Shown one piece after another: positions 1-6,819 of a stretch of DNA of 9,990 bases. The DNA comes from Vitreoscilla sp. (GTDB lineage Bacteria > Pseudomonadota > Gammaproteobacteria > Burkholderiales > Burkholderiaceae). Position 1 is the first letter of the stretch, and every line of letters begins with the position of its first letter. Position numbers and translations under genes: made by a program. The notes under the pieces were generated by a model. The model was not told the DNA's origin, made no database searches, and saw only the letters and a list, made by a program, of their open reading frames with translations. The stretch lies in NCBI GenBank assembly GCA_014378125.1, contig JACMOG010000817.1:1-9990 (forward strand), written 5' to 3'.

Positions 1-1444
1 CGCCGAGCAGGCCGGCGGTCTGCGTCTGCGCAAGAATCGTCACGGCTGCGGCAGCAGGATCGAGAACGCCATTGTTGTTCGCGTCTTCCTTGTGAGTCGA
101 ATCGAAGATGTCCTGGTTGCCATTGCGATTGACGTCTTCGTTGTCGCAGCTAACGTGCCCTTCGAGCTTCCAGGCCCCGCTGACGACGTCGAAGTAGCCC
201 TTGTAATAGCGAGGCTGGTCGACGGCGCTGCTCACGACGACGCCCGCCTGCGGGTTGCCGACCGAATCGACGACCTGCACGGCGTATGCGATCTGGTAGA
301 TCGTCGGCGTGGTGCCGACCGAAGTGATGTTGTTGTCGGTGTCGATGGCGATGCTGACGCTCGCGCCCGCCACGGTGATGGCCGAAGTGACCGCCTGGCT
401 GTTCGGACAGGCCGCCCCGGTCGTGACGACGGCGAAGTCGCTGTTGCTCCAACAGCCGCGGATCGTGAGCTTGTTGTTGCCGCTCGATCGGCTGCCCGGA
501 ATGTAAGTCGTGCGCGCAACGCCGTTGGCGTCCGAATAGACATAGTCGGTGCCGGAAGTCAACGTTCCGCCGATGCCGTTGGCGTCGCCGTTCAGGTCGA
601 AGCGAACGCGCACATTGGCGATGGGCTGGTTACTGGCGCCCAGGAACAGCGCGCGCACCGCAACCTGGTTGGCGGTCGAACCGGCCGCGTTGACGCCGAC
701 CGTCGACGGATCGGAACTCAGGGACGCCGATTGAACCGATCCCACGGCCGGAGCGATCGTCCCGGAGGTGTCCTGCACCGTGCTGGTCACGGAAACCTTG
801 TTGGCCGTGGCATTGAACGTGAGCACCTGCTCGGCCGAAGGAGCCGTGTACGGGAACGTGTAGTTGCCGTTCGCGTCCGTCGTTCCGGTCGCGGTGAGAG
901 TCCCTGAAATCGCGACGCTGACATTCGCGACAGCGACTCCCTTGGCGTCCGCGAGGTGGTACTGGATCGTTCCAGCGCCACCCGGCGTGACGATCGCCGG
1001 CGAGGGCGTCGCCGTCAGCACGTTGCCGACGACATCGAAGGAGGCGGTCTTCTTGATCGACCCCGACGAAATGACGAGAGCAACCGTGCGGTTGGAGCTG
1101 TCGTTGCCGATGCCCACGGTACCGGTCACGACACCGGCGCTGTTGGTGGTGGTGCTGGAGGTCGAGACGACGGCGGTGTTGTCGGGAACGATCGACACTG
1201 TGGCGCCGGAGACGACGTTGCGATTCGAATCGACAGCCGTGACCGTGACCGTGGCAACCTGAGCGCCCGTGTTCTGCAAGCCCCCGGGGTTCGGCGTCGT
1301 GACGGTGACCAGAAGGTCGGAGGCCGTCGTGCCCCCGCCCACAGTCTTCGCAGGCTCGCCGCCCGCGCTGCAGCCGGCCAGCACGATGCCGAGCGCAGCC
1401 GCCGCGAGGATCGCTTTCATTTGTTGGATTCCCTGGAATTTCAT
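1..1444 (-). CDS. Ig-like (Big-type) repeat lipoprotein, C-terminus beyond the window
   Basis: The frame is open from its start to the window's left edge, about 480 residues, so the protein is partial at its C-terminus. The N-terminus is a lipoprotein signal: a hydrophobic stretch (ILAAAALGIVLAGC) with lipobox LAGC, lipidated Cys at about residue 25. Several Ser/Thr/Val/Gly-rich beta-sandwich segments follow, with phrases typical of bacterial Ig-like domains (AVDSNRNVVSGATVSI, ADAKGVAVANVSVAISG, TDANGNYTF, VVDSVGNPQAGVVVSSAV). Near the left edge is a D/N-rich segment (DVNRNGNQD, EDANNNGVLDP) resembling calcium-binding loops. It is probably a surface or periplasmic structural or adhesive protein; the exact role is unknown. 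I chose ATG 1444 because GAGG (1453-1456) lies 8 nt upstream. In-frame ATG 1420 is an alternative giving a shorter signal peptide, with a weaker AGGGA ahead of it. The start is about 10 nt after the pilQ stop, so cotranscription with the pilus operon is likely. No enzyme motif was seen. Confidence 0.8.
   Translation of the reverse strand, partial: MKFQGIQQMKAILAAAALGIVLAGCSAGGEPAKTVGGGTTASDLLVTVTTPNPGGLQNTGAQVATVTVTAVDSNRNVVSGATVSIVPDNTAVVSTSSTTTNSAGVVTGTVGIGNDSSNRTVALVISSGSIKKTASFDVVGNVLTATPSPAIVTPGGAGTIQYHLADAKGVAVANVSVAISGTLTATGTTDANGNYTFPYTAPSAEQVLTFNATANKVSVTSTVQDTSGTIAPAVGSVQSASLSSDPSTVGVNAAGSTANQVAVRALFLGASNQPIANVRVRFDLNGDANGIGGTLTSGTDYVYSDANGVARTTYIPGSRSSGNNKLTIRGCWSNSDFAVVTTGAACPNSQAVTSAITVAGASVSIAIDTDNNITSVGTTPTIYQIAYAVQVVDSVGNPQAGVVVSSAVDQPRYYKGYFDVVSGAWKLEGHVSCDNEDVNRNGNQDIFDSTHKEDANNNGVLDPAAAAVTILAQTQTAGLLG
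64..150 (-). other. D/N-rich putative calcium-binding segment in the Ig-like lipoprotein
   Basis: Roughly residues 432-461 of the Ig-like lipoprotein contain two Asp/Asn-rich loops, DNEDVNRNGNQD and EDANNNGVLDP, separated by about ten residues. The spacing of Asp and Asn around Gly (DxNxNGxxD) is that of EF-hand, dockerin or thrombospondin type 3 calcium loops. Calcium binding is an inference from this pattern. A nearby Cys precedes the first loop. Confidence 0.5.
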
Positions 1445-1454
1445 TTTCAAAACC

Positions 1455-3611
1455 TCAATGCGCGACCGTGCGATCCGAGATGATGCGCGGCGTAATGAAG
1501 ATCAGCAGTTCGGTGCGCGTCTGCAGCTTGGACGTGCTCTTGAACAGGTTGCCCAGGAACGGGATGTCACCCAGGAACGGGATCTTGTCGGTGACATTGT
1601 TCTCGATCTGCTGGAACAGGCCGCCGAGGACGACGGTGCCACCATTCTCCACCAGCGCGGTCGTCTTGACGTGTTTGGTGTCGATGGCGAAGCCGGCGCT
1701 GGTGCTTCGGCCGACGCTGTCCTTGTTGACGTCCACGTCGAGGATCACGTTGCCTTCGGGCGTGATCTGCGGCGTCACCTGCAGGCGGATCTGGGCCTTC
1801 TGGAAAGTGACCGACGTGGCGCCGCTGGACGTGGCCTGCTGGTAAGGCAGTTCTTCGCCGGCCTCGACCACGGCTTGCACCTGGTCGGCGGTGATCACGC
1901 GCGGGCTGGAGATGATGCGGCCCGAGCCGTCTTCTTCCAAGGCCGACAGCTCTAGGTTCAAGAAGCGACTGGCGCTGGCGCTGAACAGCGACAGGGCGAA
2001 CGTTGCGGCATTGGCGGTGCTGCTGACGATGCCGGCCTGCGCGGGGAAGTTCACGAACTGCGAATCGGTATAGGGCGCGGTGCCCGCCACCTGGCCGGTC
2101 TGGTAGCCGACGCCTTCGTAGTTGCCGCCCAGCGAGACGTACTGGCTACCGCCCACGTGGAACGCGTTGAAGGACGTGGTGCCCAGCTTCACGCCCAGCG
2201 CGCGGCCGAAGTTGTCGCTGGCCTCGACGATGCGCGCCTCGATCATGACCTGCCGCGACGGGATGTCGATGCGGGTGATGAGCGCCTGGATCTCTTCGAG
2301 CTTGGACGGGATGTCGGTGACGAACAGCTGGTTGGTGCGCGACTCGGCCACCACGGAACCGCGACCCGACAGCAGTCGCGTGCCGATGCCGCCGGAGGCG
2401 CCAGTGCCGGTGAGGCCGTTGGCCACCTCGAGCGCCTTCGTGTAGTTCAGCTGGAACGCCTGCATGTGCATCGGCTCCAGGTCGGCGATCTTCTTCTTCG
2501 CCTCCAGGTCGACCTGCTCCTTGGCCGCGAGTTCGTCCTTCGGGGCGATCAGCAGCACGTTGCCCGAGCGACGCTTGTCGAGGCCCTTGCTCTGCAGGAT
2601 GATGTCGAGCGCCTGGTCCCAGGGCACGTCCTTCAGGCGCAGCGTGACGGTACCGGTGACGGTATCGCTGGTGACGACGTTGAAGTCGCTGAAGTCGGCA
2701 ATGATCTGCAGCAGCGCCCGGATCTCGATGCTCTGGAAGTTGAGCGACAGGCGCTGGCCGGTGTAGCCCTGGCCCGCCACGAGCTTGTTCGGGTCGGTCT
2801 TGGCCGGACGCACTTCCAGCACGAACTGGTTGTCGGTCTGGTAGGCGCTGTGCTCCCACGCGCCGGTGGGCGATATCACCATGTGCACGTGATCGCCCGC
2901 CTGGGTGGTGGTGATCGTCTGCACGGGCGTACCGAAATCGGCCACGTCGAGGCGGCGGCGCAGGCGCGCCGGCACGCTGGAGCGCAGGAAGTCGACGACA
3001 AGATCCTTGCCTTGCTGCTTCAGGTCGACGCCGACCTGCGTGCTGGCCAGGTTGACGACGATGCGGCCGGCGCCATCGGTTCCGCGGCGGAAGTCGATGT
3101 CGCGCAGATCGAGGATGTCGGCGTTGTGGCTGTTGGCGAAGTGCGTGTCGGTGCCCTGGGCGGGCGTCGCGGCGGCGCCCGCCGTGGCGACCGGCGCGGC
3201 GCCGGTGTCCAGCGAGATCAGCAAGGTCTTGCCCTGGATCTCGGCACGGTAGCTGGAGGCCGTCTTCAGGTTCAGCACGAGGCGCGTGCGGTCACCGGAG
3301 CTGGCCACGCTGACCGAGCGCACGTTGCCCTGGTTCACCTCGATGGACGACTTGCCGGAGGCATTGGTGACGCCGGGCAGGTCGATCGCCACGCGCGGCG
3401 GCGACTGCACCGCGAAGCCCGCGGGAACCGCGGTCAACGCTTCGCTCAGCTCGACGCGGACGACGTCCGTGCCACCTTGCTGCGTGCCGGTGACCGACAT
3501 GATCCTGGGCTCCGCCCACGACGCCATCGGCAACCCCAATCCCAACGCCAGAACGAGCGCTGCTCCCGCGGTCCAACTCCGCATATTCCGATTCTCCTGA
3601 CTGCTGTTCAT
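1455..3611 (-). CDS. pilQ: Type IV pilus outer-membrane secretin PilQ
   Basis: PilQ forms the outer-membrane ring through which the type IV pilus leaves the cell. The 718-residue protein has a signal peptide (hydrophobic segment about residues 13-30, likely cleavage at ASWA|EP, residue 33). Two AMIN domains that bind peptidoglycan follow (about 35-115 and 165-250). A secretin N0/STN domain starts near 287 (LSLNFQSIEIRALLQIIADF) and an N1/NolW domain lies at about 385-450. The C-terminal secretin domain (about 530-715) carries VENGGTVVLGGLF and the gate signature PFLGDIPFLGNLF at 678-690, ending with ELLIFITPRI. Length and domain order match betaproteobacterial PilQ. I chose ATG 3611 over an in-frame start at 3656 because it overlaps the pilP stop as ATGA, has AGGAG 8 nt upstream (3620-3624), and places the signal peptide at the N-terminus. 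It is the last pil gene of the operon. Confidence 0.96.
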   Translation of the reverse strand: MNSSQENRNMRSWTAGAALVLALGLGLPMASWAEPRIMSVTGTQQGGTDVVRVELSEALTAVPAGFAVQSPPRVAIDLPGVTNASGKSSIEVNQGNVRSVSVASSGDRTRLVLNLKTASSYRAEIQGKTLLISLDTGAAPVATAGAAATPAQGTDTHFANSHNADILDLRDIDFRRGTDGAGRIVVNLASTQVGVDLKQQGKDLVVDFLRSSVPARLRRRLDVADFGTPVQTITTTQAGDHVHMVISPTGAWEHSAYQTDNQFVLEVRPAKTDPNKLVAGQGYTGQRLSLNFQSIEIRALLQIIADFSDFNVVTSDTVTGTVTLRLKDVPWDQALDIILQSKGLDKRRSGNVLLIAPKDELAAKEQVDLEAKKKIADLEPMHMQAFQLNYTKALEVANGLTGTGASGGIGTRLLSGRGSVVAESRTNQLFVTDIPSKLEEIQALITRIDIPSRQVMIEARIVEASDNFGRALGVKLGTTSFNAFHVGGSQYVSLGGNYEGVGYQTGQVAGTAPYTDSQFVNFPAQAGIVSSTANAATFALSLFSASASRFLNLELSALEEDGSGRIISSPRVITADQVQAVVEAGEELPYQQATSSGATSVTFQKAQIRLQVTPQITPEGNVILDVDVNKDSVGRSTSAGFAIDTKHVKTTALVENGGTVVLGGLFQQIENNVTDKIPFLGDIPFLGNLFKSTSKLQTRTELLIFITPRIISDRTVAH

Positions 3612-4141
3612 CGCGCCTTCTCCTGAATCTGGAGGGTGCTGGCGCGCTCTATCCATTCACCCGTGGGGTCTTGCACGGTTTCCCGCAAGGTAATCTGTGA
3701 GTCCGTGATGGCGGTGATCTGGCCGTAGTTCTGGCCGATCCAGTCGCCTATCTTCACGTCGTGGAGACGACTCTCCACCATCAGCAGCGCGTGGGTCTTG
3801 CCGGCCTGCTTCAGCGAGCCGACCATGCTCATGCTGTCCAGCGGATACGACTCGAGTTCCTGCGTGGCGTGGGCCTTGGCGGCGGTGAGCAACGCGCTCG
3901 ACTTGCCGGTGGCCGGGCCACCCACGGGGATAAGCTTCTGCGTTCCGAAGGGCTCGACGCCGGTCACGCCCAGGTAGGCCTGCGGATTGAATTTCTTGGG
4001 CGGGTAGATGGGCGGCACATTGGGCTTGACCTCCTTGTGCTGCTCTTCCATCCACGAGATCAGTTCGTCGTTGTCGGCCGTGCACGCGCCGAGCGCGGAC
4101 AACATCAGTACCCCGGCCGTGATGCAGAGGATTCGCTTCAT
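3608..4141 (-). CDS. pilP: Type IV pilus inner-membrane lipoprotein PilP
   Basis: PilP is a lipoprotein that bridges the inner-membrane PilN/PilO pair to the periplasmic domains of the PilQ secretin. The 177-residue protein starts with a lipoprotein signal (MKRILCITAGVLMLSALGAC) with lipobox LGAC and lipidated Cys20. A Pro-rich linker (PNVPPIYPPKKFNPQAY) follows, then the beta-rich PilP domain, including VESRLHDVKIGDWIGQNYG, ITAITDSQITLRETV and a C-terminal LQIQEKAR. Its length is typical of the family. ATG 4141 has a very good Shine-Dalgarno, GGAGG (4148-4152), 6 nt upstream. Its first bases overlap the pilO stop as ATGA, and its stop overlaps the pilQ start in the same way, so translation of pilO, pilP and pilQ is probably coupled. 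Confidence 0.95.
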   Translation of the reverse strand: MKRILCITAGVLMLSALGACTADNDELISWMEEQHKEVKPNVPPIYPPKKFNPQAYLGVTGVEPFGTQKLIPVGGPATGKSSALLTAAKAHATQELESYPLDSMSMVGSLKQAGKTHALLMVESRLHDVKIGDWIGQNYGQITAITDSQITLRETVQDPTGEWIERASTLQIQEKAR

Positions 4142-4824
4142 TTCTTTCCTCCGGCGCTGCTGGCCGCGCGGGCCTGGACGACCTCGGCCGGATCCAGGTA
4201 GCGATAGGTACGCGCCGTGGCGTCCATCGACAGGCCGCTGCCGCCGACGATGCGGGTGTCCGGCGTGATCGACAGGTTGTGCAGCGTGACGATGCGCGAG
4301 AGTGCCGCGATGTCGGCCGCGAACGCGCCGATGTCGTGGAAGCGTCCGGTCACGCGGATGGAGATCGGCAGCTCGGCGTAGTACTCCTTGGTCTCGGTCT
4401 GGCCAGGAATGAACTGGTCGATGACGAGGCCCCGGCCGACGCCGGCCTGGTTGATGTCGGTGAGCAGCGCGTCCATCTCGGCCTTGCCGGGCAGCTGCTT
4501 CTCGAGCTGCGTGACGTAGGTCTGGACGTCTGCCTTCTGCTTCTTCAGGGCGTCGAGGTTGATCGCCTGCGCGAGCTTCGTGCGGTACTCGTTCTTGAGC
4601 GCCGGCTCCTTGTCGCGTGCCGCCTGCAGGTCGTTGGACTGGTCGCTGAGGGCGGCGAACCATCCGATGACCGCCACGACGATGACCACCAGCGCCCAGG
4701 CCGTGAGCCGCGGCAGGAAGGGCCACTGGCCGGGTTGTTGCAGGTTCAGGTCGTTGAATTGCCCGAGCCCGCCGCGCATGGCGGCGACGAAATCCGCGCC
4801 TCGATCTTTTGCTTGAGTAGCCAT
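4138..4824 (-). CDS. pilO: Type IV pilus inner-membrane assembly protein PilO
   Basis: PilO pairs with PilN through coiled coils and ferredoxin-like periplasmic domains to form the inner-membrane alignment subcomplex. The 228-residue protein has a cytoplasmic N-terminus containing QFNDLNLQQPGQWPFLPR, a motif typical of betaproteobacterial PilO. One transmembrane helix (about 39-58, LTAWALVVIVVAVIGWF) and a coiled coil (about 60-120) follow. The C-terminal domain contains AELPISIRVTGRFHDIGAF and LHNLSITP. ATG 4824 is preceded by GAGG (4830-4833) at 5 nt spacing and lies 2 nt after the pilN stop. The frame is open upstream of this codon inside pilN, but that extension is a shadow of pilN. The stop overlaps the pilP start by 4 nt. 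Confidence 0.95.
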   Translation of the reverse strand: MATQAKDRGADFVAAMRGGLGQFNDLNLQQPGQWPFLPRLTAWALVVIVVAVIGWFAALSDQSNDLQAARDKEPALKNEYRTKLAQAINLDALKKQKADVQTYVTQLEKQLPGKAEMDALLTDINQAGVGRGLVIDQFIPGQTETKEYYAELPISIRVTGRFHDIGAFAADIAALSRIVTLHNLSITPDTRIVGGSGLSMDATARTYRYLDPAEVVQARAASSAGGKK

Positions 4825-4826
4825 GC

Positions 4827-5486
4827 TTACCTCGTCGCCGTCGAAGCGGGTGCTGCGGCGGCCGCGCCAGATGCCGTCAGCGCCGCGCCGGAGGCGGCCG
4901 CGCTGGCGGCCGAGCCGGGAGCAGGCGGACGCTTGAGCGTCACGCCCATCACGAAACCATACATCCGGCGCTGGTCGCGGCTGCCCGCCACCTGCATCGT
5001 CTGCGACTTGATCTCGACCAGGATCGGCTTCTCGAGCCACGGCGAGTTGTTGGCGACGTTGCGCAGGAACTCGGAGATGCGTTCGTTGGTCTGCGCCACG
5101 CCGGTGATCGCCACCTGCTGGCCGCCCTGCTTCACGCTGGTGAGGTAGACGCCTTCGGGCGTCTGCTTGACCAGCTCGTTGAGCAGGTAGACCGGCATGT
5201 TGCGGTCGGCCTGGAGGTCTTCGACGGCCTTCTGGCGCGCCTTCAGCCGCTCGATGTCTTCCTTGAGGGCGGCGACGTCGGCGATCTGGGCGTCGAGGCG
5301 CTTGATCTCGTTGGACAGGAACTGGTTGTGGTCTTCCTGCGTGTTGATCTGCGCATTGACCAGGGTCCACCAACCGCCCACGACGGCGCCCCCCACCAGC
5401 ACGGCCATGCCGATGCCTGCGAAGAACGCATTCTTGCGTTGCTGGCGCCGCGCTTCGCGGTGCGGCAACAGGTTGATCAGAATCAC
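4827..5486 (-). CDS. pilN: Type IV pilus inner-membrane assembly protein PilN
   Basis: PilN is an inner-membrane protein whose short cytoplasmic tail binds PilM and whose periplasmic part pairs with PilO. The 219-residue protein opens with the conserved PilM-binding motif (MILINLLPHREARRQQRK; INLLPHR at about residues 4-10). A transmembrane helix (about 21-43), a coiled coil (about 45-95) and the PilN domain follow, including TPEGVYLTSVKQ and WLEKPILVEIKS. The final 34 residues (about 186-219) are an Ala/Ser/Pro-rich low-complexity tail, probably disordered. The start codon is GTG at 5486, overlapping the pilM stop as GTGA, with GGAGG (5495-5499) 8 nt upstream. The INLLPHR motif beginning three residues in supports this start. 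Confidence 0.95.
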   Translation of the reverse strand: MILINLLPHREARRQQRKNAFFAGIGMAVLVGGAVVGGWWTLVNAQINTQEDHNQFLSNEIKRLDAQIADVAALKEDIERLKARQKAVEDLQADRNMPVYLLNELVKQTPEGVYLTSVKQGGQQVAITGVAQTNERISEFLRNVANNSPWLEKPILVEIKSQTMQVAGSRDQRRMYGFVMGVTLKRPPAPGSAASAAASGAALTASGAAAAAPASTATR

Positions 5487-6562
5487 TGCACGAACCTCCG
5501 CATCGCCAGCCCGCAGGCCGTCAGGTACGACGGCGCCTCGCGCCGAAGCTTGCCTTCACGCACGGCGCTCCCCAGTTTCATGTTCTCGAACGGATTGACG
5601 ACCCGGCAGGCGAAGCCGGTCACTTCCTTGACGCGCTCGCGCAGGCCCGACAGCGACGCCGTGCCGCCCGCGAGCATCACGTAGTCGACCTTGTGGTGCG
5701 GCGTGCTGGTGAAGAAGTACTGCAGCGCGCGGCCGATCTCGTGGGCCAGGCTGTCGACGAAAGGCATCAGCAGGGTGGATTCGAAGTCTTCCGGCAGGTC
5801 GCCGGCCAGCTTCTTCTGCTCGGCTTCCTCGAACGAGAAGCCGTACTGGCGGGAGATCAGCTGCGTGAGCTGGGCGCCGCCGAAGGTCTGGTCGCGGTCG
5901 TAGAGCATCTCGTCGCCGCGCAGCACCTTCAGCCCGGCGGTGTCGGCGCCGATCTCGAACAGCGCCACCAGCATGTCCTTGCCCTGCTCGGGCAGGCTGG
6001 AGATGACGCGGCCCATGGCCAGGCGCGACGCGTGCGACTCGATGTCGAGCACGACAGGCTTGAGGCCGGCGGCTTCCGCCAGGCCCTGGCGATCCTGGAC
6101 GCGATCCTTGCGGGACGCGGCGATCAGGACGTCGACGTCGCCGATCGAGCTCTGGCTCGGGCCGATGACGCAGAAGTCGAGGCTCACTTCGTCGAGCGAG
6201 AACGGAATGTACTGATGAGCTTCCGACTCGACCTGGATCTCCATCTCCGTCTCCCGCAGCCCGGCAGGCAGCACGATGCGCTTGGTGATCACGGCAGACT
6301 GGGGCATGGCCATGACCACGTCCCGGGTCTTGGCGCCGCTCTTGGCGACAAGCCGGCGCACGGCGTCGGCCACCTCGTCGAATTTCTCGATCTGGCCGTC
6401 GGCGATCCATCCCTTCTCGAATGGTTCGCTCGCGAAACGCTCGAGTACCAGGTCGCCAGAGGGAGTTTGGCCCAGCTCTACCAGCTTGGCGCTGGACGAA
6501 CTGACATCCAACCCGATCATGGGTGGATGCTTGCGGCCGAAAATGCTGTCGAGAATTGACAC
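5483..6562 (-). CDS. pilM: Type IV pilus assembly ATPase-fold protein PilM
   Basis: PilM is an actin-like (FtsA/MreB-fold) cytoplasmic protein that binds the PilN tail and connects the alignment complex to the pilus motor ATPases. The 359-residue protein shows the first phosphate-binding motif GLDVSSSSAKLVEL (about 17-30), a second phosphate region FEIGADTAGLKVL (about 202-214, Glu where actin-fold proteins often have Asp), and the adenosine motif VMLAGGTASLSGL (about 295-307). VNPFENMKL lies near the C-terminus, as in the family. I chose GTG 6562. It gives the expected length, has GGAG (6571-6574) 8 nt upstream, and starts just before DSIFGRKHPPMIGLD. An in-frame TTG at 6679 would add 39 residues rich in hydrophobic and Arg codons that do not look like PilM. 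It is the first gene of the pil operon, divergent from PBP1A. Confidence 0.95.
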   Translation of the reverse strand: MSILDSIFGRKHPPMIGLDVSSSSAKLVELGQTPSGDLVLERFASEPFEKGWIADGQIEKFDEVADAVRRLVAKSGAKTRDVVMAMPQSAVITKRIVLPAGLRETEMEIQVESEAHQYIPFSLDEVSLDFCVIGPSQSSIGDVDVLIAASRKDRVQDRQGLAEAAGLKPVVLDIESHASRLAMGRVISSLPEQGKDMLVALFEIGADTAGLKVLRGDEMLYDRDQTFGGAQLTQLISRQYGFSFEEAEQKKLAGDLPEDFESTLLMPFVDSLAHEIGRALQYFFTSTPHHKVDYVMLAGGTASLSGLRERVKEVTGFACRVVNPFENMKLGSAVREGKLRREAPSYLTACGLAMRRFVQ

Positions 6563-6570
6563 GAGGACTG

Positions 6571-6574
6571 CTCC
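6571..6574 (-). promoter_or_regulatory. Ribosome binding site deciding the pilM GTG start
   Basis: GGAG on the minus strand lies 8 nt before GTG 6562. It supports this start over the longer in-frame TTG start at 6679, which has no comparable site. Confidence 0.7.
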
Positions 6575-6578
6575 GACA

Positions 6579-6596
6579 GCGCTCTTAAGTGAGCGC
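6579..6596. repeat. Inverted repeat in the pilM leader
   Basis: GCGCTC (6579-6584) and GAGCGC (6591-6596) are perfect inverted arms around a 6-nt TTAAGT loop. In pilM mRNA this would fold into a small hairpin ending 4 nt before the Shine-Dalgarno. It could be an operator or a translation-modulating stem, or chance; it has no U-tract and so is not an intrinsic terminator. Confidence 0.4.
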
Positions 6597-6688
6597 CGGG
6601 TTGAGATATTTTGCGGCAATCCTATCAGCAAGAACGACAGGAAAAGAAAGTTAGTGTGCGGGAATGCCCGTATTTTCAAGGCATTTGG

Positions 6689-6707
6689 TCACCATAAGTC
6701 GTGGTGA
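6689..6707. repeat. Inverted repeat, candidate operator
   Basis: TCACCA (6689-6694) and TGGTGA (6702-6707) are perfect 6-bp inverted arms with a 7-bp spacer, the geometry of a dimeric regulator site. A related TGGTCA begins at 6686, overlapping the left arm, so the half-site occurs in both orientations. The site is near the middle of the divergent region, about 90-110 bp upstream of the expected PBP1A transcription start. The binding protein is unknown. Confidence 0.4.
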
Positions 6708-6741
6708 AACTGCGTCGTCCCTTCATATCCGCGATTCCATG

Positions 6742-6756
6742 GACATCGGCCATGTC
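6742..6756. repeat. Short inverted repeat upstream of the PBP1A promoter
   Basis: GACAT (6742-6746) and ATGTC (6752-6756) are inverted around CGGCC, and the nested CATGG/CCATG pair overlaps them. The element sits at about -45 to -60 relative to the predicted PBP1A transcription start. With 5-bp arms it could be chance. Confidence 0.25.
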
Positions 6757-6787
6757 ACGATCTGCTTAAGCGCGACCTGTCGGTTTC

Positions 6788-6793
6788 TATAAT
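6788..6793 (+). promoter_or_regulatory. -10 element of the PBP1A promoter
   Basis: TATAAT is an exact match to the sigma-70 -10 consensus, 26 nt upstream of ATG 6820, predicting transcription start near 6800 and a leader of about 20 nt. The -35 side is weak: TTAAGC at 6766-6771 with a 16-bp spacer is the best candidate. No Shine-Dalgarno is evident before ATG 6820. Confidence 0.6.
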
Positions 6794-6819
6794 CCGCGCT
6801 TACATCCCGGCCCAAATTC

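Larger units (their letters stand above)
6563..6819. other. Divergent intergenic control region, pilM / PBP1A
   Basis: This 257-bp gap separates the divergent pilM and PBP1A genes and must hold both promoters. Its AT content is clearly higher than that of the flanking genes. A perfect -10 hexamer faces PBP1A (6788-6793). For pilM no convincing promoter stands out. Minus-strand candidates are a TAGGAT at 6619-6624 and a TTGCTG at 6626-6631 with TATCTC 17 nt downstream (6603-6608), both weak. Three short inverted repeats are present (6579-6596, 6689-6707, 6742-6756). I see no RNA gene or small coding gene here. Confidence 0.6.

Noticed and set aside
92..907. Plus-strand frame opposite the Ig-like lipoprotein
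   Set aside because: The composition is Arg/Asp/Val-rich with no motif, whereas the minus strand gives a continuous lipoprotein with a signal peptide, lipobox and Ig-like patterns.
2157..3626. Long plus-strand open frame antisense to pilQ
   Set aside because: It lies entirely opposite pilQ, whose domains and signal peptide are unmistakable. The antisense frame is open because of GC-rich codon bias and has no recognisable motif.
3612..3656. Extension of pilQ to an in-frame start at 3656
   Set aside because: It would put 15 hydrophilic residues before the signal peptide and deepen the overlap with pilP. The ATGA overlap at 3611 with AGGAG upstream is a better start.
6563..6679. N-terminal extension of pilM from TTG 6679
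   Set aside because: The extension has no family similarity that I recognise, starts with TTG without a Shine-Dalgarno, and would make the protein about 40 residues too long. GTG 6562 fits length, ribosome site and the PilM N-terminus.
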